Below, in pieces: positions 13,101-26,600 of a stretch of 64,000 nucleotides of DNA (the first letter of the stretch is position 1; each line of letters opens with the position of its first letter). The notes beneath the pieces were generated by a model. It worked only from the letters and a program-made list of their open reading frames with translations. It ran no database searches and was not told where the DNA came from. Both the position numbers and the translations under genes were made by a program. The DNA is from Ophiura sarsii. Lineage: Eukaryota; Echinodermata; Ophiuroidea; Amphilepidida; Ophiuridae. The stretch is from NCBI GenBank assembly GCA_035610835.1, contig CM069457.1:39349319-39413318 (forward strand). Reading direction: 5' to 3'.

Positions 13101-16100
13101 TTTAAAATTTCTTACGTAATATTTATTTGATACAAATGGAAAGGGAATATCTAACTGCAATATGGGAAAGATATCAAATCAGTTTCAAGAAACTTTTTAA
13201 ATTTAAAAACATCAAAACAGTAGTCGATTATGGTTGGTTGGTACGTCTCCGTCATGACTGACAGCTCGTGACTTTACAGATGACGTGCCACTTTCGGCGG
13301 TCAGCAGCCAGTTTGTAAATATTTGGAATCGGTTGACCAACCAAATTCTTTATTCTGTCAAACCATCTTGTTCTTGGCCTCGTCTCCTTGAACCCTCAAT
13401 CATACCCTGCATAATTGTTTTTTCTAAGCAGGAACCTGTGCGCCTGGCTATATGTCCGAAGTAGGAGAGTGTCTGGGAGTTTATATTGGCAATGGGACGT
13501 TTTGTAGCACCGATTTCCTGCAGGACACTTAAGTTGGTTCTTTTCATTGTCTAATTTATTTGAAGAATTCTGCGCCAACACCACATCTCAAAAGCATTGA
13601 TCTTGTTTGTGCTTGCAATTGTCGTGGTCCAAGACTCACAGCCGTACGTTGCAATAGGGAAGATGATTGCTCTAACCAGTCGTACTTTGGTAGCTTTTGT
13701 TATGCCTCTGTCAGCCCAGATATTTGAGAGCTGAGTCATAGAAGTTTTTGCCATGGCTATTCTGCGTCTTTTAGTAGTCGATTATGGCCGAAACTAATTT
13801 GGGTTCTGTAGGGTTCTTTATTCGTAGCGGGCAGGACCTAAATAATTGGGGTCTGTCGTCCAAGCGTTAATCTCATGGGTTCAATCAAACGCTTCACAAC
13901 TGGACCTCATGCGCGAAATATTATCCCTTGAATCGATAAATTGATGCACGACTACTATATTGTTATGCTCTCAACACATACATTATATGCCTAGCCCAGC
14001 CTAGCCCAGCCTAGCCCAGCCTAGCCTATATTTAACAGGTGGTAATCTTGTGGAATCGTACCTAATTCACTTTGGCAGGCAGCACTCTCTGTACCAACTT
14101 CGCAATATTCCCATCGGCTTTCCGGATCTGTAGTAAAACACCATGCGCCTTCTGGTTCATTGTCTGGATTTCTGCAATAGTTATGTTCGCCGAGCCCTGT
14201 TCCGGGATATCTCGCTTCTGTACGGTTATGCACATGTGGTTCTTGATCAGTCCATGGTTGGCATTGCTTCCCGGTTTTAGTTTCTGATACAGGGCCTCGA
14301 TAATCCCTTCCGAGTTTGTCAACAAAACATGCTGTACCATAAAAATAAAATAAAAATATGTAAAGCGATTTAAAAGCAAACATTATTGAATCAATGTGAT
14401 CACATTAGTCGCAAACATTCCACATAATTATACATATTTTACTACACTCTTACCAAGCTAACCCTTTTTCAATTAATTGACAGACACAGCCAGGTAGCAT
14501 TTTGTAGCAATATGAACATCAAATTATCATTTTCATTGATCATATAGGCCTAACATCATATCTGTCAAATGGATTGATGTATTAAGGGAAAATAGGGATA
14601 GGCAATAATATCATTACAAGCTGAATGAGTAAAAAATCACGTCAATTCCTGAACATTGATGAGTTAGGCCATGCAGATAACTTGATGTTATTCTTGTTCA
14701 TTATTGAATCCAAACATAAGTCTATTTAACACTTTCCACCTGGCTGTTAGTTTTACCATAACATATTTTTCAGAAACCTTTCACAACTTTTAAAGTCTAT
14801 CTCAAGAATTAATGAACCAATACTAGGCATGTTTGTACTTATTTTAATGCGTTTCTTATGGTGATTCCAAATATGGTGATGACATTCAATAATCTTGATA
14901 TTTTTGAAATATTTTGTGACATTTTGGAATTGCAGACGACTGCAGCGTGGCAAGTGTTAAAATGGTTTCAATGAATGGGTGTGTCTGTTGCAGGCGGTTG
15001 ATAGGTTAAAAAGAAATCCATGACCTACCCAATTCATTTTGACAGGCCGCACTCTTAACACCAACATCACAATATTCCCATCGGCTTTCCGGGTCTGTAG
15101 TGTAACACCAAGCGCCTTCCGGTTCATTGTCTGGATTTCTGCAAAAGTTATGTTCACCGAGCCCTGTACCGGGATATCCCGCTTCTGTACGGTTATGCTC
15201 GTGTGGTTCTTGATCAGTCCATAACATACATTTCTTTCCAGTTCTTGTTTCAGATGCGTAACCTCTATAATCGCGCCCAAGATCGTCGATGAAACATTCT
15301 ATAAAAATGAGACATAACATAAACAATTAAATAAGTATAACGCGGGTATTTTGTAAAGCTATCACATTTCATTCTAAATGGTATCTGGAAATGTATAGGC
15401 CTACCAATTTGTAGCGTTAAAACTCTCTAGCAAAACCCACTAAAAACGCGCTGTAAAAAGAACACAGAATGCATATGAAAGGTTTATCGATGGCAGAGCA
15501 AAGTGCAGACAATTTAGGTACAGAGTTAATGTGACGTGAGTAAAGTAGCAAAAATTTTAAAAAAATTAAAAAAATCTTCTTCACATTTTCAGAAAGTAGA
15601 TGTCCTCAGGTTCAAAATAACACCAAAGTTGTTATAATAGGCCATTCCAAAGTGAAATTATGATAAATTGAAGTTAATCACCGCTGAATTATTGAATTGG
15701 AGGAAAAAGGCCTTCAAAGTCAGTGAAGCTTATCGTCACTTGGCTCTCCAAAATATTCTGTCAAAACTTAATCGACAGATTGTTTATGCCAAAGACCTCT
15801 TATTAAACGGCCTGTCATTGGTTCATTTGGGAATTTACAGGGTTCAAACTACTATAGCTCCGGAAAGCCCTGACCTTTCAGACCATACAAAATTTGCCAT
15901 AGGGGATACTATTTTAAACCCGTGGAAATGACGATGTAAACAAGGTAATTTCAAGACATTTTTCCTCTCTTTGCGTTCATCTCTGGATATGTAAGAATAA
16001 AATGCCCTCTCTAAAATTACTTTAAACAAATATTTAGACCCAAAATATTTTCTTAATACTTCGGAATGTGATACATAAATAGTTTATCTTTCCGAAAATG

Positions 16101-17587
16101 AAAATATCTCATATCTAATATCATTTCAAATTGACACCAACCTTATTAGGAATATGCGAAACAGCAATGCAATTTGGATACATGTAATGTAAACGGTTTA
16201 TTATTTACATTTGTCATGCTAAATAAAAGAATAGTTTGAGGCTGCGCCCTCAATTTTGATCAAAATAGAGATTTCTACATGTTTGGAATTGTATTATATG
16301 TATGAACTTTACAGCAGTGGAGGATTCAGAAAAATCGACCCTCTTTGTACAACAAAACATAAATTCAAATATTCTTTCCTGGGAACATGAAGTGTTTGGT
16401 TTTTGGTTTTTTTTGTATATAAAGAGCAAATGTGAACAATAGCCCAACAGACATTAACAAAGTTAATGAACTGAGTGATTACAAATCAAACGGGTAACTC
16501 TCAACAGAGAGCTCTGATGGGCCAATCAATTGTTCACTGCAGCTCAGAAAATAATCAAAAATACAAGTAAACACAATTTGGCTTGTAAAAAAGCCAATGA
16601 AAGTGGCGTGGGACAGGAATACGATAAATACCCAAACATAGAGAATAACATCAAAAAATAAAAATAAGTATTATTCCACGCAAAACAGTATCACACTAAT
16701 ATATTTGTTGGCAATATATTTAGTCTAAACTGTATCAAATGAAACGAACAGTAGAGGGCGTTTTAAAAGAAAGTTTCAATAGTTATGATAATACGCCAAA
16801 TCATGTTTTTCGTGTTTTCGTGAGTGACAACAGCATAAGTGACCACTACTAATGTTCATCTTAAATTCTGAATTAAATTATATAAACAAAAAGTCTTCAA
16901 CACTATAACGTATCCCTTTAATAAAAGTTCTTTATCCAATTAATTCTTTAAAATTCTAGATTTAGCTATTGGGTGGTTTTTTAATTCTACCCAAATAATT
17001 CTTACGCCGGCAAATGTCGACAAGCATAGATTGAAAATCAAATGAAAGGTTAACCATTTAGTCTTATTCTTACCGAAACTATTTTGGCAAGCTTCATTCT
17101 TTAAACCAACGTCGCAATATTCCCATCGGCTTTCTGAGTCTGTAGTATAACACCAGGCGCCTTCTGGTTCATTGTCTGGATTTCTGCAAAAGTTATGTTC
17201 ACCGAGTCCTGTACCGGGATATTTCGCTTCTGTACGGTTATGCTCGTGCGGTTCTTGATTGGTCCAAGGTTGACATTCCTTTCCAGTTTTAGTTTCAGAT
17301 ACATAGCCTCTATAATCTCGCCCAAGTTCGTCAATAAAACACTCTGTGAGAAACATATTATAGCGAATCAGATATAGAATGCGCAATTTAATCATGCTTT
17401 GTATACATTCATACTTACCAAATATATTAAACACACATTTGCGATTATCTTTTGGAAAAACTTCTAAAGAAAAACGTGACCCAATTTAAGTGAGCGATTT
17501 ACAAAGATGTGATATTGAAAAAATAAGATAACTAAACAAAATAGACATGGTAAATGGTCTTACTTTTAAAGTTAGTAAAAGACACCC

Positions 17588-17622
<35 letters not shown>

Positions 17623-20600
17623 ATTGTGGGATGAAGCCTAATAATTGTATGCTATACATTTATATTGAATTAGGCTTCTAATGCTGCACATTAACAGAAT
17701 TGGCAATGAACAATGATTTGTATTACCTAATTCGTTTTGGCAGGCAGCACTCTCTGTACCAACTTCGCAATATTCCCATCGGCTTTCCGGATCTGTAGTA
17801 TAACACCAGGCGCCTTCCGGTTCATTGTCAGGATTTCTGCAAAAGTTATGTTCACCGAGTCCTGTACCGGGATATCTCGCTTCTGTACGATTATGCTCTT
17901 GGGGTTCTTGGTCTGTCCAAGGTTGACATTGCTTTCCAGTTTTAGTTTCCGATACGTAGCCTCTGTAATCCCGGCCTAGTGTGTCGACAAAACATTCTAT
18001 AACGACAGACAACACAAAATTAGATAATTCAGATACAAGCTCTTAATCAATTGTTAAGATATTTTGGATATCATGTTTTCAGAATAATTTCCAAATGGAA
18101 ATATAACAAACTAAGATGGGGAATCAGTTAAAAATCCATTTCAAAGCTAGAATTGTCATTCATCCAGTCATATTTAACACTTTCCACGAGTTCAATAATC
18201 CTTGAGATAGACTTTAAAAGTTAGGAAAGTGTTTCTGAAAATTTTGTTTTGTATATGGTAAAACTATTAGTCGCGTGAAAGGGGTAAGTGATTGATATTC
18301 ATAATTTTTTCGTCATACCTAACTCGTTTTCACAAGCCCCAGTTGAAACGCCGACATCGCAATATTCCCATCGGCTTTCTGAATCTGTGGTATAACACCA
18401 AGCTCCCTCTGGTTCATTGTCTGGATTTCTGCAATAGTTATGTTCACCAAGTCCTGTACCGGGATATCTTGCTTCTGTACGGTTATGCTCGTGCGGTTCT
18501 TGATCGGTCCATAACATACATTCCTTTCCCGTTTTAGTTTCTGATACATATCCTCGGTAATCTCGCCCCAGATCATCGATGAAACATTCTACATCAGATG
18601 AAATATATATATATAACACGGAATTATTCAAAGTTCTAAAATAATTGCTAATTAAATTCATTGCGGATGAATAATAAAACGCAAGCAATGATTTGGCGAA
18701 TAACAGCTCTACAATATCCATCACGCTCAGCGAGTAAGAACTAAAGCTCAAATTAATGCTATAAACATATAAGTTTGCTTATGCTCGTCTCGATACCTGT
18801 TGCTGGTATAGGTGAAGGTGAGCAATTATTAGTAGACCTATATTAACGATAGCGGGTGTGTGATCTACAAAAAGTTGCTCTCACTTGGTACACTTGATGT
18901 CAGATATATTTATGGTGGCAATTTCAAAACAGTACATGAATACGTATTGCAATGAAGCAATTCCACGATCTATCAAGTTCTGATGTTATATGCTTACAAT
19001 GTTTCTTTGCACGTATATTACATGAAACGCAATCTGGTTGCGTTAGCAAAAACGCGAACTCCTCAATTAGTAAGAATCCAACAATACAAGGAAAAGGTCA
19101 CTTTTATGCATGCGTTAGCAGGCAATTGCTAGATATTCTATATACAGTCTTACCATTTACGACTAAGCAATATCTAGCTTTATTTAAACAAGAAAAGTCC
19201 TTATAATAATAATCTTATGAAATGTTAAACATACCGAATCCATTTGGACAAGCTCCACTTTGGGCACCAACATCACAATATTCCCATCGGCTTTCTGGAT
19301 CTGTAGTATAACACCAGGCGCCTTCTGGTTCATTGTCTGGATTTCTGCAAAAGTTATGTTCACCGAGCCCTGTTCCGGGATATCCTGCTTCTGTACGGTT
19401 ATGCACATGCGGTTCTTGATCGGTCCATAACATACATTTCTTTCCAGTTTTAGTTTCAGATGCATAGCCTCTATAATCTCGCCCAAGATTGTCGATGAAA
19501 CATTCTTTAAAAATACAAGAAAAAAAATCAAGTTTCAATATAGGTGTTCAACAACAATGCTATTCATAACAATAACATAATATAATAAATGTACAGAAGA
19601 GTCGGGAATCTATACCAAGACAAGAATACAACCACCTACATGTTGCTAATATGGAATTTGTTGCACATTGCTATTTTCCGGTGACTCGAAGGATTATATT
19701 CTCGCAGCATTTGTTCAACCAAATCATGTATAGAGCTTCATTTAATCACACTGTCTAAAGGCAATGTCTCTAAAACACTAGGATTGGAACACAAATGATA
19801 CGGCAAAACCTTGAACTTATATACAGATGGCGTTATGAATTTTTGAATAGAGCATAGTAAAATAATGATTGTATAATTGATTGAAATAAAATTGTTAGCA
19901 TTTCAAGTTGTTCAGAATATACTATTTCCGAATGAAACTAATGTTTACTAATGTTTACTGCAATTTCATTTTACCTAAATCATTTTCACAACCTCCACTT
20001 GAAACACCAACATCACAATATTCCCATCGGCTTTCCGGGTCTGTAGTATAACACCAGGCGCCTTCCGGTTCATTGTCTGGATTTCTGCAAAAGTTATGTT
20101 CACCGAGCCCTGTACCGGGATATCTTGCTTCTGTACGGTTATGCACATGTGGTTCTTGAACGGTCCACAACATACAATCTTTTCCCGTTTTAGTTTCAGA
20201 TACATATCCTCGGTAATCTCGCCCCAGATCATCGATGAAACATTCTGCATCAGAAGAAATTAAAAAAAACCGCGCGAAATTATTCAAAGTTCTAAAATTA
20301 ATACTAATTAAATTCATTGGGATAAATAATAAAACACAAGCAATGACTTGGTGAATAACAGCTCTACAATATCAACCACGCTCAGCAAGTAAGAGCTAAG
20401 GCTCAAATAAATGCTATAAACATATAAGTTTGCTTATGCTCGTCTTGATACCCATTGCTGGCATATTAATAGCAATTAAAATTGCTCTTGGTGTTAGGCT
20501 TTTGATACACTTGATGTGAGGTATATTTTATGATGGCGATTCCCCATCAGCATATGTATACGTATTGCAATGAAGCAATTCTCCCGGCAATTCCATAATT

Positions 20601-23600
20601 TATCAAGTTCTAATGTTATATGCCTACAATGTTACCTTACGCGGGTACAGCATGAAACGAAATCTGGTTGTGTTAGCAAAAACGCAAACTTCTCAATTAA
20701 CAAATTCCAAAATACAAGCCAAAGGTCACTTTTATGTATGCTAATATTCTACAGTCTTGCCATTTACCAGTAAGTATTTTTTTTTCTAACTTAAGTCCTT
20801 ATAATCTTATGAAATTGTTCAACATACCGAATCCATTCGGACAAGTTCCACTCTGGGCACCGACATCGCAATATTCCCATCGGCTTTCCGGGTCTGTAGT
20901 ATAACACCAAGCGCCTTCTGGTTCATTGTCTGGATTTCTGCAAAAGTTATGTTCACCCAGTCCTGTACCGGGATATCTCGCTTCAGTACGGTTATGCTCG
21001 TGCGGTTCTTGATCGGTCCACAACATACATTCCTTTCCAGTTTTAGTTTCAGATACATAGCCTCTATAATCTCGCCCAAGATTTTCGATGAAACATTCTT
21101 TAAAAAATACAAGAAAAAACAAGTTTCAAATATTGATGTTCAATAACAGTTCTACTCATAACAATAACATAACATAATATAATAAATGTACAGAAGAGTC
21201 GGGGATCTATACTAGAATGACAGAGTCCAACCACCTACACATTTCTATAAATGTTAAATCAGTTGCATTTCGCTATTTTCCGGTGACTCAAAGGATAATA
21301 GAGCATAGTAAAATAATGATTGAAATATTGATTGAAATGAAATTGTTAGCATTTCAAATTGTTCTGAATATGTTATTTCCAAATGAAACTCAGGTTTATT
21401 ACAATTTAAATTTACCTAAATCATTTTCGCAATCTCCACTTGAAACACCGACGTCACAATATTCCCATCTGCTTTCTGGGTCTGTAGTAAAACACCAGGC
21501 GCCCTCTGGTTCATTGTCTGGATTTCTGCAATAGTTATGTTCACCCAGCCCTGTACCGGGATATCTCGCCTCTGTACGGTTATGCTCTTGTGGTTCTTGA
21601 TCGGTCCAAAGTTGACATGCCTTTCCGGTTTTAGTTTCAGATACATAGCCTCGGTAGTCTCGCCCAAGATCGTCGATGAAACATTCTATGTCCGCATAAT
21701 TTTTTTTAAAAAACACCAAATTCAGTGAATGAAAAGTTCATAATACAAACATTTATATTTTGTATAAATGGATTAAATTTTGTAAAACATAACCACCTGT
21801 TTATTTCACATTTATTTATATTTTAATTTTCGGTGATTTTCATGAATTTGAATTTTGAATTAAAATTAGAATAAATTATGTGTTATCTACACCTAGCACA
21901 TAAAGTCCCTGCTCAGGTGCTTTGAGGTTGACTAATTCAAAATATATAATCGGTACCAAAAATCTGAGATATACATTAAATGAGCAAATTTCTTCTCCGC
22001 AGTTTGATACCTCATTCAACAAAATCGAATGGATAATTTTAAAGTTATGTCGATTTCAATGACCGCGGATGCAACAGAAAAGTGGCACTAGGTATAGGAA
22101 ATCATTGATTTGTGTGTGATTTACCATAGACGGTAAAAATCAATGTTTTACCCGTCCATGGATTTACGCACTGAAAAACTCACAGCTTATCAGCTAAGAC
22201 TTGTATTCTTCACAGCCAGATACACCCTTTGTCCCGCACATTGCGGTTATCACTAAAGACCCATTCATTTGTCACGTTCAGATAGCACACAGTTATCACA
22301 CACAAATCAATGATTCCTATACCTAGTGCCACTTTTCTGTTGCATCCGCGGTCATTGAAATCGACATAACTTTAAAAGTATCCATTCGATTTTGTTGAAT
22401 GAGGTATCAAACTGCGGAGAAGAAATTTGCTCATTTAATGTATATCTCAGATTTTTGGTACCGATTATATATTTTGAATTAGTCAACCTCAAAGCACCTG
22501 AGCAGGGACTTTATGTGCTAGGTGTATATTGTTCCTTTAGACTTAAACATACAATTAGTTTACGTTCTCAACCTCCTAAAAAGGAGATACTTGGCATTTG
22601 TTAAATATTAATCAAAATCAAAAGTATAGGAATCTTCCAGGAATCTTAGATATATCATTCACTCTTATTGATGCGAAAATCAGTTGATAATCAGGTAAAG
22701 AATTTACATATACATCGATTTTATCGTATCAATATCAACCTTCTAAATGTGCATTTTTAAAAATTGTTCAACATACCGAATCCATTTGGACAACCTCCAC
22801 TTGTAACACCAACATCGCAATATTCCCATCGGCTTTCCGGGTCTGTAGTATAACACCATGCGCCTTCTGGTTCATTGTCTGGATTCCTGCAATAGTTATG
22901 TTCGCCGAGCCCTGTACCGGGATATCTCGCTTCTGTACGGTTATGTTCTTGTGGTTCCTGGTCAGTCCAAAGTTGACATGCCTTTCCGGTTTTAGTTTCA
23001 GATACATAGCCTCTATAATCGCGCCCAAGATTGTCGATGTAACATTCTATACCCGTGAAAGAAAAATGCAGCACGAAATTCATAAATGACGTCACAGATT
23101 GACATGGTTTCGGCAATATACACATTGAATTAAAACGATGATTAGAAGGGGATTAGCAAATTCCCGCATATAAAAATGGAAACAGAAAGGTCACCTTTTG
23201 GTCGGTTTCTGGGTATTTTCAAGCTAATTTTAATAGATATCCCGGTTCTTTTCTTTTCAAATAGCGTAACAATAAGTAAATGTCCATACCATTTTTGATT
23301 GAGTACTCAATACTTTAAAAACCAATACTAGGTTTAAAGTCTTGCTTTATGCAACAAATACCTATTTGTTGACATCCTTACTTAATTATGTCATTATGAC
23401 GTCATAATATATCACATTCAACTTAATATACATTGGATTAGTGCACATCTGTTTTTGATAACAAAGCAACATAATTAGCGTTTGTTTATATAAACAAAAT
23501 GCGACCAACCCTCTTTTGGAAGACGTGTTCAAGAAAATGGTTTAGGAGACAAGAGGTAGGGTTAACCTATAAAATCATTTAAGGAAATATTCAACTTACC

Positions 23601-26600
23601 AAATCCATTCGGACAAACTCCACTCTGAGCACCAACATCACAATATTCCCATCGGCTTTCTGTATCTGTAGTATAACACCAAGCGCCTTCCGGTTCATTG
23701 TCTGGATTTCTGCAAAAGTTATGTTTACCGAGCCCTGTACCGGGATATCTCGCTTCAGTACGGTTATGTTCTTGTGGTTCCTGGTCAGTCCAAAGTTGAC
23801 ATGCCTTTCCGGTTTTAGTTTCAGATACATAGCCTCTATAGTCTCGCCCAAGATCGTCGATGAAACATTCTATGTCCGTAAAAAATTAGAAAACAACACC
23901 AAATTCAGTAAATGAAAAGTTCATAAAACAAAACTTTTATATTTTGTATAAATGGATTAAATTTTGTAAAACATAACCACCTGTGTTTATTTCACATTTA
24001 TTTATATTTTAATTTTCGGTGATTTTCATGAATTTGAATTTTGAATTAAAATTAGAATAAATTATGTGTCATCTATATTGTTCCTTTAGACTTAAACACA
24101 CAATTATGTTACGTTCTCAACCTAAAAAAGAGACACTTGGCATTTGTTAAATATTAATCAAAATCAAAATTATAGGAATCTTCCAGGAATCTTATATTAA
24201 CCATTCACTCTTATTGATGCGAAAATCAGTTGATATTAAGGTAAAGAATATACATATACATCGAATTCATCGTATCAATATCAACCTTCTAAATGTGCAT
24301 TTTTAAAAATTGTTCAACATACCGAATCCATTTGGACAAGCTCCACTCTGTACACCAACATCACAATATTCCCATCGGTTTTCCGGGTCTGTAGTATAAC
24401 ACCAGGCGCCTTCTGGTTCATTATCTGGATTTCTGCAAAAGTTATGTTCACCGAGCCCTGTACCGGGATATCTCGCCTCTGTACGGTTATGTTCTTGTGG
24501 TTCCTGGTCAGTCCAAAGTTGACATGCCTTTCCGGTTTTAGTTTCAGATACATAGCCTCTATAATCACGGCCAAGATCGTCGATGAAACATTCTTTAAAA
24601 ATAAAAAAGGTGATTCATATATTCATGTTCAATAACAATGCTATAAATACTATTTACATCTAACAATATTTGAATTTATACTGTGTTCATTCCGGTGTTT
24701 CAAAGGATTGTAATCTTTATGAATTGCTTCAGTCAAAGGATTTGTAGAACTTTATCTAAGGCGACGCAGCCGATAAGAAAACAAAAACAATCCACAGATC
24801 AATTGATAAAACCCCGCCCTACGCGATTGACTTTAATTTTATCAGAATTCCCGCGCACAACTTATCTGAAACCCATACACAAACACAAGAGGATTTAGTG
24901 TTCCACCGCGCGCAGTTAATTGTAAACGGGATAGAAAAGTTCACCTAAACATACAGCCTTATATATATAAAATAAGACGCAAGGACCTTATCAGTATTAA
25001 CATTGTATAAAACAAAAATAATCTTTTCATTCAATTCTATTGTAAAACTTTGAACCCAAACCATGTGTTTCCATGGAGATGTGTAATGATTTTGTAATTT
25101 ATTAGAATTAAATTATTATATACTTTCCTAATTAAAATTATAAACATTAAATATAAGAATTTCATTTTACCTAAATCATTTTCACAACCTCCACTTGTAA
25201 CACCAACATCACAATATTCCCATCGGCTTTCCGAGTCTGTAGTATAACACCAGGCGCCTTCCGGTTCATTGTCTGGATTTCTGCAATAGTTATGTTCACC
25301 GAGCCCTGTACCGGGATATCTCGCCTCTGTACGGTTATGCTCTTGTGGTTCTTGATCGGTCCAAAGTTGACATTGCTTTCCGGTTTTAGTTTCAGATACA
25401 TAGCCTCGGTAGTCTCGCCCAAGATCGTCGATGAAACATTCTATGTCCGTAAAAAATTAGAAAACAACACCAAATTCAGTATATGAAAAGTTTATAATAC
25501 AAACATTTAGATTTTGAATGAATAAATTAGATTTTGTAAAACAAAACCACCTGTGGGTTTTTTTCTTCAATTTTTTTAATATTTTAATTTTCGGTGATTT
25601 TCAAGAATTTCAAGTTTGAATTAAAATAAGAATAAAATAAACAGTACATCGTTATGTGTCATCCTTTAGACTTAAACACACAATTATGTTACGTTCTAAA
25701 CATAAAAAGGAGACACTTGGCATTTGTTAATTATTAATCAAAATCAAAATTATAGGAATCTTAGATATACCATTCACTCTTATTGATGCGAAAATCAGTT
25801 GATATTCAGTTAAAGAATATACACATACATCGAATTCATCGTATAATATCAACCTTCTAAATGTTTTCAAAATTGTTCAACATACCGAATCCATTTGGAC
25901 AAGCTCCACTCTGTACACCAACATCGCAATATTCCCATCGGTTTTCCGGATCTGTAGTATAACACCAGGCGCCTTCCGGTTCATTGTCTGGATTTCTGCA
26001 AAAGTTATGTTCACCAAGTCCTGTGCCGGGATATCTCGCTTCTGTACGGTTATGTTCTTGTGGTTCCTGGTCAGTCCAAAGTTGACATGCCTTTCCGGTT
26101 TTAGTTTCAGATACATAGCCTCTATAATCACGCCCAAGATCGTCGATGAAACATTCTTTAAAAATAAAACAAGTGATTCATATATTCATGTTCAATAACA
26201 ATGCTATAAATACTATTTACATCTAACAATATAATTTTAATATACTGTGTTCATTACGGTGTTTCAAAGGATTGTAATCTTTATGAATTGTTTCAGTCAA
26301 ACGATTTGTAGAACTTTATCTAAGGCGACGCAGCCGATAAGAAAACAAAAACAATCCACAGATAAATTGATAAAACCTCGCACTACGCGATTGACTTTAA
26401 TTTTATCAAAATTCCCGCGCAAAACTTATCTGAAACCCATCCGCAAACACAGGAGTATTTAGTGTTCCACCGCGCGCAGTTAATTGTAAACGGGATAGAA
26501 AAGTTCACCTAAACATACTGCCCTGTATATATACGACGCAATGATCTTATCAGTATTAACATTGTATAAAACAAAAATCATGTTTTCATTCGATCCTATT

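Larger units (their letters stand above)
18310..21100 (-). repeat. Two-exon segmental duplication (KR15/KR14 and KR13/KR12)
   Basis: KR15 with KR14 and KR13 with KR12 form two successive copies of a type-A plus type-B exon pair. Spacings are 1,656 and 1,593 bp, and intron blocks (for example CATATAAGTTTGCTTATGCT, and the ACAGAAGAGTCGGG region) are shared between the copies. Confidence 0.8.

Noticed and set aside
21416..21667. Second minus-strand frame over each kringle (peptides like MGETTEAMYLKLKPE)
   Set aside because: This is a shifted reading of the same exon. The kringle frame has six conserved cysteines, correct splice phase and domain identity; the other has none.
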